31,855 nt of DNA from Clostridiales bacterium UBA4362 (GTDB taxonomy: Bacteria > Bacillota > Clostridia > TANB77 > CAG-508), in the NCBI GenBank assembly GCA_002393975.1, contig DGSM01000046.1, forward strand, positions 1 through 31,855, written 5' to 3'. The position numbers and the translations under genes were made by a program. Shown here one piece after another: positions 1 to 8,327 of the stretch (positions are counted from its first letter, which is position 1; the number at the start of each line of letters is the position of its first letter). The notes below the pieces were generated by a model that was not told where the DNA came from, did no database searches, and saw only the letters and a program-made list of their open reading frames with translations.

Positions 1-22
1 AAATAATAAACAAATAATAAAC
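1..22. repeat. Short tandem direct repeat (2 x 11 bp)
   Basis: AAATAATAAAC occurs twice in a row at 1-11 and 12-22. It lies in A-rich sequence upstream of the first promoter. It may be chance in such AT-rich DNA, and no function can be assigned. Confidence 0.4.
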
Positions 23-68
23 AAAAATATTTAATAGAGCCAGAAAAAATGAAGCTAAGAATAAAAAA

Positions 69-97
69 TTGAAAAGCTTATTTAATTAATGTAAAAT
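69..97 (+). promoter_or_regulatory. Sigma-A-type promoter for the TIM44/SPFH unit
   Basis: TTGAAA at 69-74 and TAAAAT at 92-97 are separated by 17 bp, five of six matches in each box. It sits about 28 bases upstream of the first start codon, which has an AAAGGAG ribosome binding site at 115-120. Confidence 0.6.
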
Positions 98-124
98 AAA
101 AGCGATGTTAATCAAAGGAGAAAA

Positions 125-1411
125 ATGATGAAGAAAGTTCTTTTAGTCTTTTTAGTAATTGCTTCAATTGCTGCTTCTGCATTTTTAATTAATAATGTAA
201 GTAAATTAGTAACATTTCAAGAAGTAGACCTTAATGGAATAAAAGTTGATGTAGGAAGCTTTGAAGACTATAGTTCTAGTTCATCTTCATCAAGTAGTAG
301 CAGTTATAGTGGAGGAGGATATAGTTATAGCGGAGGAAGTAGCTATAGTGGCTATGACAGAGACTATGACTATGACTCAGGCTCAGGTGGTATTGGAGGA
401 TTCGGTTTATTAGTGGTTTTAGTAATTATAATTGTTATAGTTGCATACTCAAGATCTCAAAATAAGGGTCAAACAACTAAAATGGATAAAGAAGTTATCC
501 CAACATATACAGTTGGAAATCAAAATCTAGTTATGGAAAATCATGATGACCAAGTTTCTAGACAAATAAAAGAACATGACCCAGACTTTGATATAGAAGA
601 ATTTAAATCTTTTGCAAAGACTACTTTTATAAAATTACAAAATGCATGGACTGAAAGAGATTGGGAAAAGGTTAGAGTTCTAGAATCTGATAAATTATTT
701 GAGTTACACAAAACTCAATTACAAGGATATATTGATAAGAACCAAATCAATGTTATCGAAAGAATTATGGTTAATGAAGCACATCTTTATAACTTTACAC
801 AAGTTAAAGGAATGGATACATTAACTATTGACCTTAAAACAAGAATGGCAGACTATATTATTGATGCTACATCTAAAACTGTTTTAAGAGGAGATCCAAA
901 CAGAGAAACATATCATATTTATAGATTAACATTCGTAAAAACATCAGTAAAAAAGGAATTCTCATTAAGCAGTATAGAGTTAGAAAATGAAGTTGACTTA
1001 AAACCTATATTAGAAGGACTAACTGAAGGCTTTGCAGACATGAAAGAAGCTATAGCAAATTCTAGGGCCTATATGTTAGATGATTATAATGTTGGAATTA
1101 TTACAACACCTGGAAGTGAAAGTGAAATAATTTTAAAAAATGCATTTAAACATCAAGAAAATATAGATAAATTACAAGAGTTAATTTCAACTCAAATAGA
1201 CAAAAAAGTAATAGTAACTCTAGTTAAATTCCCAACAGAAAAAGCTGAAAGCGATGGAACGAAGAGTGAAAAAGGAACAAAAACTACAAATTGTCCAAAT
1301 TGTGGAGCACCTACTGAAATCACATCAACTGGAAGATGCCCATATTGCCATAGTGTAATAACTACAAAACAATATGATTGGGTATTAGACAATTTAGAAA
1401 GACCACAATAA
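125..1411 (+). CDS. Membrane TIM44-like domain protein with Ser/Gly/Tyr-rich loop and C-terminal zinc ribbon
   Basis: 428 residues. A membrane segment (about 5-24) is followed by a low-complexity tract (50-92) with an 11-serine run and Tyr-Ser-Gly repeats, then a second membrane segment (93-110). A soluble domain at about 155-275 resembles the Tim44-like/Tim44-C fold. The tail has a four-cysteine zinc ribbon (C390, C393, C405, C408). With both ends inside, the Ser-rich tract would lie outside the cell and the TIM44-like domain and ribbon in the cytoplasm; this topology is inferred. Start: ATG 125 or ATG 128; the second has better spacing from AAAGGAG. The gene is followed 53 bases later by an SPFH protein that also ends in a zinc ribbon, so the two probably work together at the membrane. 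Bacillus YdjGHI (membrane proteins plus SPFH protein) is a possible analogue. No enzymatic function is visible. Confidence 0.8.
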   Translation: MMKKVLLVFLVIASIAASAFLINNVSKLVTFQEVDLNGIKVDVGSFEDYSSSSSSSSSSSYSGGGYSYSGGSSYSGYDRDYDYDSGSGGIGGFGLLVVLVIIIVIVAYSRSQNKGQTTKMDKEVIPTYTVGNQNLVMENHDDQVSRQIKEHDPDFDIEEFKSFAKTTFIKLQNAWTERDWEKVRVLESDKLFELHKTQLQGYIDKNQINVIERIMVNEAHLYNFTQVKGMDTLTIDLKTRMADYIIDATSKTVLRGDPNRETYHIYRLTFVKTSVKKEFSLSSIELENEVDLKPILEGLTEGFADMKEAIANSRAYMLDDYNVGIITTPGSESEIILKNAFKHQENIDKLQELISTQIDKKVIVTLVKFPTEKAESDGTKSEKGTKTTNCPNCGAPTEITSTGRCPYCHSVITTKQYDWVLDNLERPQ

Positions 1412-1464
1412 TCTAGTTATCATTTTTAAAAATAATAAATATATTTAATTAGGAGGATTAATTT

Positions 1465-2691
1465 ATGGGATTAATCAAACAAGCAATTGACTCAGTTATG
1501 AATACTGGAAAAAGTGCAATTGGAAGTACACTAAAAGACCAATACAAAGAGGCGATTAGATGTCCAAATATGCCAGAGAACTTATTAATGAAAGCTGTTA
1601 CTTCACCATCTGGTGTTATTTCAAATGGAAGTATTATAGTTGTAGATCCAGGACAATGTGCTGTTATCGTTGACAATGGTCGTGTAATTGATGCTACAGC
1701 TGAAGGTGGAACTTATGAATTTAATGATTCATCAACTCCATCATTCTTTGCAGGAGACTTCAAAGAATCTTTCAAAGAAATGTGGAAGAGATTCACATTT
1801 GCTGGACAAAGTTCACAAAAACAAACAGTTTATTTCTTCAATTTAAAAGAAATAACTGACAATAAATTTGGTACAAGCTCACCAGTAGCTTTCCAAGATT
1901 GGTCACATCCATATAAAAATGAAATGACAAATTCAATGATGCCATTAGCAGTTAAAATTCGTTGCTATGGTACATATACATTCCAAATTAGTGACCCAGC
2001 AGCGTTTATGTCATTAGTAGCAGGAACAGCTAGTGAATATAGAAAAGATGATGTAGTTTCACAAATGGGTAAAGAAGTTGAAGGCGTTCTTCAAAATTTA
2101 ATGAATGAATTAGGTAACTCTGTTCATAAGACACCAGTTCTTGAACTTCCAAGCCAAACTGATGAAATTAGAACAATGATGGATCAACAAGAATTTGATA
2201 AATACTTCCGTGAGAGAGGATTAAGAATTAGAAGTTTTGTAATTCAATCAGTTACTCTTACAGAAGAATCTGAAAAAGCTATTAAAGATTATGAATTTGC
2301 TGCAAGCTCAGCAATGCAACGTGGAAGAATGACAGATGCATATGCAAATGCTATGGAAAAAGCTGCTGAAAATGCTAATGGAGCACCAGCAGGCTTCATA
2401 GGACTAGGAGTTGCTAATATGGCAGCCGGAGGTGCTGGAACAGGAGCTGTTAATAATATGTTCAATCAAGCAGCACAACCAGCAACAGAAACCTATGACC
2501 CTTATGCTACAGCAGCTGTCGCAGGAGCAGCAACTAAAGCTGCAGAGCCAGCCCCAGAGAATCCTGTAGGAGAGGCACCAGCAGATGTTACACCAGAAGC
2601 TGCACCAGCTACAAAGAAATGCCCAAGATGCAATTATGATAATAATCCAGATAGCAAATTCTGTGGCAATTGTGGAAATCCTTTACAATAA
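1465..2691 (+). CDS. SPFH (band 7) domain protein with C-terminal zinc ribbon, YdjI-like
   Basis: 408 residues, preceded by a near-perfect AGGAGG ribosome binding site. Residues about 30-290 look like the SPFH/band 7 fold of the YdjI subfamily, including the conserved stretch around CPNMPENLLMK near the N-terminus. An Ala/Pro/Gly-rich linker (about 310-382) leads to a zinc ribbon in the last 25 residues (C386, C389, C400, C403). There is no obvious membrane span, so membrane association would be peripheral or through a partner. SPFH proteins form membrane-bound oligomers; the B. subtilis relative YdjI belongs to a membrane-stress operon, which is family knowledge and not shown here. The neighbouring TIM44-like membrane protein is the natural partner. 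The gene ends at a strong hairpin terminator. Confidence 0.85.
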   Translation: MGLIKQAIDSVMNTGKSAIGSTLKDQYKEAIRCPNMPENLLMKAVTSPSGVISNGSIIVVDPGQCAVIVDNGRVIDATAEGGTYEFNDSSTPSFFAGDFKESFKEMWKRFTFAGQSSQKQTVYFFNLKEITDNKFGTSSPVAFQDWSHPYKNEMTNSMMPLAVKIRCYGTYTFQISDPAAFMSLVAGTASEYRKDDVVSQMGKEVEGVLQNLMNELGNSVHKTPVLELPSQTDEIRTMMDQQEFDKYFRERGLRIRSFVIQSVTLTEESEKAIKDYEFAASSAMQRGRMTDAYANAMEKAAENANGAPAGFIGLGVANMAAGGAGTGAVNNMFNQAAQPATETYDPYATAAVAGAATKAAEPAPENPVGEAPADVTPEAAPATKKCPRCNYDNNPDSKFCGNCGNPLQ

Positions 2692-2736
2692 TAGAAACAA
2701 GACATAACAAAAAATATATATAATAAGAGAATAATA

Positions 2737-2771
2737 AAAAAAGGTATAGATGAAAAGTCTATACCTTTTTT
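2737..2771. terminator. Bidirectional intrinsic terminator
   Basis: A 14-bp stem (2737-2750 with 2758-2771) around a 7-base loop is flanked by an A run on one side and a T run on the other, so it can stop transcription from both directions. It lies between the convergent SPFH and glucosyltransferase genes and touches the stop codon of the latter at 2770. Confidence 0.85.
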
Positions 2772-3903
2772 ATTTATAATTATTAAATAATATTTCACAA
2801 ATGTCCTTAGTTGAATTCTTTTTAGCTAGAAGTTTTGCACGAATCTTCATATGCTTTATTTCTTCAGGATTATTTAAAATGCTTTTTATTACTATTTCTG
2901 AGTCAACATCATTTTTAATCCAAACAGCAACTCCTTGTTCTTCTAAAAATAAAGCGTTTTGAACTTCTTGACCAGGAATTGGATTAATAATAAGCATTGG
3001 CAATCCAGACGCTAAACTTTCAGTAGTTGTAAGACCGCCGGGCTTAGTTACTACAAGAGCAGAAATACTCATTAGTTCAGGAACTTCATTAGTAAATCCA
3101 TATACTTGTACTTTGTCAGAAGCATCTAATTTTCTAACTAATTCTCTAAAACTTTTTTCCATTTTTCTATTTTTTCCTGCAATAGCAATCATTTGATATG
3201 TGCCATTTAAAGAATTAATGAATTGCTCAAGTAAAAGCAAAGTTTTATCTTTTCCTAAACCAAATTCACCACCACCGAAGAAAAGTATAGTATGTTTGTC
3301 AGGATCCAAATCAAAAGATTTCTTTATTTCTTCTCTATCAAAGTGTTGTAAAAATCTATTTGATAGAGGAATACCTGTTGCATATATTTTGTCAGGGTCT
3401 ACACCTTTTGAAATAATATCTTCTCTCATTGATTCGTTAGAAACAAAAATATAATCAATATGATCATGACCAATAAGCCATTGATTATGAGAAGCAAAAT
3501 CAGTCATGACTGAAGCTAATTTACAATCATATTTTCCTTTTTTCTTGATATAAGAAACTATTTGACTTCCTACGGGGTGACTAGATATAACAATATCTGG
3601 CTTTGATTTCTTTAATAAATGAAGTATTGGCATGTAGTAAAACTTACTAAAGTTATAGGCAGAATCCAAATGAAAATTCTCATCAGCAACTTCATAAAAC
3701 TTCTCCCATAACTTTGGTGTGTCGCGAGTAACACGTTTGTATGCATCAGTAGTAATTTTATCAATACCTTTACTAATATATTTAATTAAATCACATATTT
3801 CTACTTCAATATCTGGGTAAGTCTTTTTTATGTATTGCATAATTGAAGATGCAGCAGAATAATGACCTCCACCATATGAAGCATAAAAAAGTAATACTTT
3901 CAT
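2770..3903 (-). CDS. UgtP/MGDG-synthase-like glycosyltransferase (GT28)
   Basis: 377 residues, close to the length of B. subtilis UgtP. The N-terminal half matches the MGDG synthase N-terminal domain: the nucleotide-sugar enzyme signature with a GGGH motif at residues 11-14, then a region on a diacylglycerol-binding-type fold. The C-terminal half matches the MurG-like GT28 C-terminal domain, with FFGGGEFGLGKD and the sugar-nucleotide-binding stretch KPGGLTTTES followed by INPIPGQEVQNA. Family members transfer glucose or galactose from UDP-sugars to diacylglycerol at the inner leaflet, giving membrane glycolipids and the lipoteichoic acid anchor. Which sugar, and how many, cannot be read from sequence. 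Ribosome binding site AAGAAGGA precedes ATG. It is a single-gene unit, divergent from the hydrolase-murF operon, with its own promoter. Confidence 0.85.
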   Translation of the reverse strand: MKVLLFYASYGGGHYSAASSIMQYIKKTYPDIEVEICDLIKYISKGIDKITTDAYKRVTRDTPKLWEKFYEVADENFHLDSAYNFSKFYYMPILHLLKKSKPDIVISSHPVGSQIVSYIKKKGKYDCKLASVMTDFASHNQWLIGHDHIDYIFVSNESMREDIISKGVDPDKIYATGIPLSNRFLQHFDREEIKKSFDLDPDKHTILFFGGGEFGLGKDKTLLLLEQFINSLNGTYQMIAIAGKNRKMEKSFRELVRKLDASDKVQVYGFTNEVPELMSISALVVTKPGGLTTTESLASGLPMLIINPIPGQEVQNALFLEEQGVAVWIKNDVDSEIVIKSILNNPEEIKHMKIRAKLLAKKNSTKDICEILFNNYK

Positions 3904-3932
3904 ATATAAATCCTTCTTGATTTGTTAAACAG

Positions 3933-3961
3933 ATTTTATCACAAAAAATATGGTGTTTCAA
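3933..3961 (-). promoter_or_regulatory. Promoter for the glycosyltransferase gene
   Basis: On the minus strand TTGAAA (3961-3956) and TAAAAT (3938-3933) are 17 bp apart, with a TG one base upstream of the -10 box (extended -10). It sits about 30 bases before the start codon. Confidence 0.7.
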
Positions 3962-3984
3962 CTTGTATTTTTACTACTTTAACC

Positions 3985-4013
3985 TTGATTTATGGGCCTA
4001 ATTATTATAAAAT
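3985..4013 (+). promoter_or_regulatory. Promoter for the hydrolase-murF-ddl-yqeK-dnaJ unit
   Basis: TTGATT (3985-3990) and TAAAAT (4008-4013) are 17 bp apart. The -35 box is only 23 bases from that of the divergent promoter, so the two share one control region. It lies upstream of GTG 4042 but downstream of the possible TTG start at 3922, which supports the later start. Confidence 0.65.
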
Positions 4014-4041
4014 GCTAATATATTTTAGGAGATTTTTTATA

Positions 4042-4809
4042 GTGGCAGAAATAAAAATTGATGGCAAAAAAGTTTTCTATGAAGTTACGGGTAAAGGCAA
4101 TCCAGTAGTTTTAATTCATGGATGGCGTTGTACTCATAAAACCGTGAAAATAATTGCTGATTATTTAAGTGAAAATTTTAAAGTATATAATATCGATGTA
4201 GTTGGATTTGGAAATAGTGAATTGCCAGATGAACCAATGAATTCTGATAATTATGGCGATTGGCTTAAGAAATTGGTTAAGGCATTAGATATTAAGAAAC
4301 CAATAATGATTGGACATTCTCATGGTGGAAGAATGATTTTAAATTATTGTTATAGAAATTTAGGACCATGTGAAAAAATTGTATTAATCGATAGTGCTGG
4401 TATTAAAAATAAAAGAAAGCCAAAATACTATATAAAAGTATATACTTTTAAATTACTAAAAAATATTTTTAAAATCTTACCTAAGACAGAAGGCCTTAGA
4501 AACATGAATCAAAGAGCTATAAACTTTTTTGGCTCTGATGATTATAGAAATTCTCCAGAAGTTCTTAGAAAGTCTATGTCTATATTTGTAAACGAAGACT
4601 TTACTAATGATTTAAGTAAAATAAAGACTCCAACATTAATTGTTTGGGGTGCTAAAGATACTCAAACTCCTTTATGGCAAGGAGAACTAATGAATATGAA
4701 AATAAAAGATTCTAAGCTTGCAGTAATTGACAATGGTGATCACTATTCTTTCTTAAGAGATTGGAATCAATTTACAAAAGCATTAGATGATTTTTTGATA
4801 GAAAAGTAA
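4042..4809 (+). CDS. Alpha/beta hydrolase, substrate unknown
   Basis: 255 residues from GTG 4042, chosen because it follows TTTTAGGAGA and lies downstream of the promoter; an upstream in-frame TTG at 3922 would start inside the promoter region and add 40 residues unlike the family. The alpha/beta hydrolase fold is complete: oxyanion-hole segment VVLIHGWRC, nucleophile elbow GHSHGG (S93), acid in WGAKDTQTP (D206) and catalytic histidine in NGDHYS (H234). No signal peptide or membrane span. It is first in an operon with cell-wall precursor genes and divergent from a glycolipid synthase, so an esterase or lipase acting on an envelope metabolite is possible, but the substrate cannot be named. Confidence 0.85.
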   Translation: MAEIKIDGKKVFYEVTGKGNPVVLIHGWRCTHKTVKIIADYLSENFKVYNIDVVGFGNSELPDEPMNSDNYGDWLKKLVKALDIKKPIMIGHSHGGRMILNYCYRNLGPCEKIVLIDSAGIKNKRKPKYYIKVYTFKLLKNIFKILPKTEGLRNMNQRAINFFGSDDYRNSPEVLRKSMSIFVNEDFTNDLSKIKTPTLIVWGAKDTQTPLWQGELMNMKIKDSKLAVIDNGDHYSFLRDWNQFTKALDDFLIEK

Positions 4810-4819
4810 GGAAGGTATA

Positions 4820-6415
4820 ATGGTAGATTTAATTTTATTAAATGTAAGCTATTTAATAATTTTAATATATTTCCTATATAAACTAAAACATGGCTTCCAC
4901 ATTTACCAATTAGAATATTATAAACATAATAGGTACAAATTGTGGAGAAAAAAGAACCCAGAAGCAGTTATTAAAATTAGAGATATTTGCTTGTTGTTTT
5001 CTGGTTTGTTTTTAATTATTAATTTTAGAGTAGGAGTAATTTTAAATCTTGTTTTTTCAATCTTTTTGTGGTTTTCTAGAGACATTTATCCTGAAAAGAC
5101 AAAATTAAATTGGACAAGAAGAATCAAAATTACCTATTCAATATCAATAATAGTCTTTTTAGTATTTGTAGGTTTAGTTAACATGTTTGGCGTAAAAGGA
5201 TTGGAAAGCCAAATAAATGTGGCAAGTCTAGCTATAATGAATTTCATAGTAGCAATAATTACTATACTTACAATGTACTTCTTGATACCTATAAGTGATT
5301 TTATACAAATATTTGAGAATATTAAAAATAAAAAGTTTTATAAACAAGCTAAAGCAAAACTTAAATCAATGCCTGATTTAAAAATTGTAGGTATAACTGG
5401 AAGTTACGGAAAGACTAGCGTTAAGAATATATTGGCAACTATATTAAAACAAAAATACAATACATTTATGACTCCTGGAAACTTTAATACTTTACTTGGA
5501 GTTCAGCGTTCAATTAATGAACATCTTAAACCAACTGATGAAGTTTTTATATGTGAAATGGGAGCTAAAGAAGTTGGAAGTATAGCAAAGATTTGTGAAT
5601 TAGTAGAACCACAAATGGGAATACTAACTGCTATTGGACCTCAACATCTTGAGACTTTTGGATCTTTAAATAATATAAAAAGAGCAAAGATGGAATTAAT
5701 AAATTCTATTCCTGATGATGGAATTAGAATTGTAAATTATGAAAATGAAAATATAAGAGATGCAGTAGAAGAAAAAGATGTGGTCAAATATGGACTTGAT
5801 AAAAAAGATGAATTTTACGCATATAATATTGAAATAACCGATAAAGGATCAAAATTTGATATACATACCCCAGATGGGGATATTAAAGAAATCAGAACTA
5901 AACTTATTGGAAAATTAAATATCATCAACATAGTTGGCGCAGTTGCAGCAGCAATTAATCTAGGCGTTAGCCAAGAGGATGTAAAAACTGGACTTAGATT
6001 ATTAAATCCTGTAAATCACAGATTAGAACTAAATAAATACCAAGATGGTTCAATGATAATTGATGATGCATATAATTCTAATATTGAAGGCGCTGCAAAT
6101 GCTTTCCAAACATTGAAGCTATTTAAAAATAAGTTTAAAATAATAGTTACTCCAGGACTAGTTGATTTAGGAAATGAATCAGAAAAATATAATATAGAAT
6201 TTGGTAGACGAGCTGCTGGATGTGCTGACCTATATATTCTAGTTGGGGAAAAACAAGCGAAAGCTATCAAAAAGGGATTGCTAGAAGAAGAGGTACCTGA
6301 AGAAAAGATTTGTGTTGTAAGTACAATTAATAATGCGATTCAAAAATATAATGAATATGAAGCTTCAAATAGAGTAGTTTTGCTAGAAAATGATTTACCA
6401 GATAATTATTTATAA
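4820..6415 (+). CDS. murF: MurF-like Mur ligase with an N-terminal membrane domain
   Basis: 531 residues, longer than a typical MurF (about 450). Residues 1-160 hold four or five hydrophobic spans (around 4-20, 52-85, 101-124 and 133-155). The Mur ligase part follows: P-loop GITGSYGKTSVK (K198, T199), the central-domain stretch EMGAKEVGSI, the adenine-side HRLE motif, and IIDDAYNSN in the C-terminal domain. The likely reaction joins D-Ala-D-Ala to UDP-MurNAc-tripeptide; the ddl gene that makes this dipeptide begins 21 bases after the stop. The membrane domain would place the enzyme at the inner face of the membrane near MraY. A different Mur-type ligase role is possible, since the P-loop differs from the usual GSNGKT, but the ddl partner argues for MurF. 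Confidence 0.8.
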   Translation: MVDLILLNVSYLIILIYFLYKLKHGFHIYQLEYYKHNRYKLWRKKNPEAVIKIRDICLLFSGLFLIINFRVGVILNLVFSIFLWFSRDIYPEKTKLNWTRRIKITYSISIIVFLVFVGLVNMFGVKGLESQINVASLAIMNFIVAIITILTMYFLIPISDFIQIFENIKNKKFYKQAKAKLKSMPDLKIVGITGSYGKTSVKNILATILKQKYNTFMTPGNFNTLLGVQRSINEHLKPTDEVFICEMGAKEVGSIAKICELVEPQMGILTAIGPQHLETFGSLNNIKRAKMELINSIPDDGIRIVNYENENIRDAVEEKDVVKYGLDKKDEFYAYNIEITDKGSKFDIHTPDGDIKEIRTKLIGKLNIINIVGAVAAAINLGVSQEDVKTGLRLLNPVNHRLELNKYQDGSMIIDDAYNSNIEGAANAFQTLKLFKNKFKIIVTPGLVDLGNESEKYNIEFGRRAAGCADLYILVGEKQAKAIKKGLLEEEVPEEKICVVSTINNAIQKYNEYEASNRVVLLENDLPDNYL

Positions 6416-6436
6416 AAGAAAGAAGGGATATATATT

Positions 6437-7645
6437 ATGAAGACAAAAATTGGCGTGTTTTTTGGAGGAAGAACTGTAGAACACGAGATATCAATTATTA
6501 CAGCCAATCAAGCAATGTCTAGTATAAATACCGATAAATATGAAATTATTCCTGTTTATATTAGCAAAAAAGGATTGATGTACACAGGAGAGGGATTGCA
6601 AAATCTTGAAAACTATAAAGATTTAGATAAACTAATTTCAACATTAACACAAGTTACTTTGGTTAATGATGGAGAAAAAGTTGTTTTATTGAGATATCCA
6701 ACAAAGAAATTAAGCGACAATGTAGTAAATAGTATTGATGTAGCATTTCCTTGTATGCATGGAACAAATGGAGAAGATGGAACTGCAGCAGGTTATTTTG
6801 AAATGCTAAATGTAGCATATATAGGACCAGACATTTTAGCATCAAGTGTAGGTATGGATAAAATAATGATGAGAAGAGCAATGAAAGAAGCAGGAATACC
6901 TTCTTTAGACTATGTTGCTTTCTACTTTAAAGATTATATAAAAGATGAAGAAAAATATCTTAAAGAAATCGAAAAGAAGCTAAGATATCCTGTAATTGTA
7001 AAAGCAGGAAACTTAGGATCTAGTGTTGGTATAAAGAAAGCTAAAAACCATGATGAATTAATTGATGCTATAGAGTATTCAATGCAATACACTGATAGAA
7101 TTATGGTTGAAAATGCTATTGTAAATCTTAAAGAGATTAATTGCTCTGTAATGGGAGAACCTTCAGATTGCAAACCTTCAGAAGTTGAAGAACCTCTTGG
7201 AGCTGGTGAAATACTAAGCTACCAAGACAAATATGTTTCTGGAGGAAGCAAAGGTGGAACTAAAGGAGAGCCAACCTCAAAAGGAAATAAAGATAAAGGT
7301 ATGGCATCATTAAAGAGAAGACTACCTGCAGATATTCCTGCTGAGATGAAAGAAGAAATTCAAAAATATGCAGTAGAAACTTTTAAAGTTTTAGGTTGCA
7401 GAGGAGTATCTAGAATAGATTTCTTAGTTGATAATGATACAAACGAAGTATTCGTAAATGAAATTAATACTATTCCTGGAGCTCTATCATATTATCTATG
7501 GGAAGCTACTGGTACAAGTTTTGAAAAAGAAATAGATGAGTTAGTATCATTAGCTTTGAAAAGACAAAGAGAAAGAGAAGATTTAACTTTTTCTTATAGT
7601 CAAAACATATTAGCGTTACAAGGATCTAAAACAGGTAAAAAATAA
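6437..7645 (+). CDS. ddl: D-alanine--D-alanine ligase
   Basis: 402 residues against the usual 300-370. N-terminal VFFGGRTVEHEISI is the Ddl signature; AFPCMHGTNGEDGT, the ATP-grasp central domain (VIVKAGNLGSSVGI) and the C-terminal metal/D-Ala-binding stretch FVNEINTIPGALS are all present. The enzyme couples two D-alanines using ATP in the cytoplasm, feeding MurF directly upstream. Extra length includes a Gly/Lys/Ser-rich insert at about residues 268-288, at the place of the mobile loop that closes over the active site. A ribosome binding site AGAAGGG precedes ATG. The order murF-ddl supports function. The D-Ala versus D-lactate specificity cannot be settled by eye. Confidence 0.92.
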   Translation: MKTKIGVFFGGRTVEHEISIITANQAMSSINTDKYEIIPVYISKKGLMYTGEGLQNLENYKDLDKLISTLTQVTLVNDGEKVVLLRYPTKKLSDNVVNSIDVAFPCMHGTNGEDGTAAGYFEMLNVAYIGPDILASSVGMDKIMMRRAMKEAGIPSLDYVAFYFKDYIKDEEKYLKEIEKKLRYPVIVKAGNLGSSVGIKKAKNHDELIDAIEYSMQYTDRIMVENAIVNLKEINCSVMGEPSDCKPSEVEEPLGAGEILSYQDKYVSGGSKGGTKGEPTSKGNKDKGMASLKRRLPADIPAEMKEEIQKYAVETFKVLGCRGVSRIDFLVDNDTNEVFVNEINTIPGALSYYLWEATGTSFEKEIDELVSLALKRQREREDLTFSYSQNILALQGSKTGKK

Positions 7646-7667
7646 GAAATTAAACCAAAGGACAAAA

Positions 7668-8294
7668 ATGGAAAAACTAGATAATGTAAGTAAAGAAACG
7701 CTTGATTTGATCTCTAATATTGAAAAAGATATGGAAAAAATGCTATCATCTTTTAGATTAAATCATTCGAAATATGTAATGTATAAAGCAGTGGAACTTG
7801 CAAATATTTATGGAGTAGATGTTAATAAAGCTGCTTTAGCTGGTATAGCACATGATATAGTTAAAGAGTTTTCTAGAGAACAATATATGCAAATAGCTAA
7901 AGATAATAATATAGAATTTGATGAATTTGAACTGGAAAATGAAAAACTAATGCATGCTAAAGTCGGTGCATGGTATGTTAAAGAACATTATGGATTAGAT
8001 GAAGAAATACAAGATGCAATTAGATTACACACAGTTACTGATCCAAACATGAGTGATTTAGCAAAGATAATTTTTATTTCAGATAAGATCGAAGAGAGTA
8101 GAAAAAGCGATAACTTCGATATAGAATATGAAAGAAAACTATCTAAAGAAAGTTTAGATAGGACAATAATAGCAATTCTTGATAATAATATAAAATATAT
8201 GATTAGTGAGAGTAAAGTTATTCATCCTAATGCAATTTTAACAAGAAACTATTTACTAAAGAAAATCAAAAGTACAGAAGATAACGAGATTTAA
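7668..8294 (+). CDS. yqeK: YqeK-type HD-domain hydrolase (symmetrical Ap4A hydrolase family)
   Basis: 208 residues, slightly longer than B. subtilis YqeK (186) because of about 20 extra N-terminal residues. HD-domain residues are clear: H33 (RLNHS), the H62-D63 pair (IAHDIVKEF), the HAKVGAWY helix and a late ISDKIE aspartate. YqeK proteins hydrolyse diadenosine tetraphosphate to two ADP with an Fe cofactor; this is family knowledge. It begins 22 bases after ddl, behind AAAGGA, and 33 bases before dnaJ, so it is part of the same operon. In many Firmicutes yqeK sits instead with nadD and rsfS, so its placement here is a local rearrangement. Confidence 0.85.
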   Translation: MEKLDNVSKETLDLISNIEKDMEKMLSSFRLNHSKYVMYKAVELANIYGVDVNKAALAGIAHDIVKEFSREQYMQIAKDNNIEFDEFELENEKLMHAKVGAWYVKEHYGLDEEIQDAIRLHTVTDPNMSDLAKIIFISDKIEESRKSDNFDIEYERKLSKESLDRTIIAILDNNIKYMISESKVIHPNAILTRNYLLKKIKSTEDNEI

Positions 8295-8327
8295 TTACTT
8301 ACCATGATGGGTATGAAAGGATAACCA

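Noticed and set aside
3922..4041. Upstream extension of the alpha/beta hydrolase to a TTG at 3922
   Set aside because: The extension crosses the promoter at 3985-4013, has no ribosome binding site and adds residues unlike the family. GTG 4042 follows TTTTAGGAGA.
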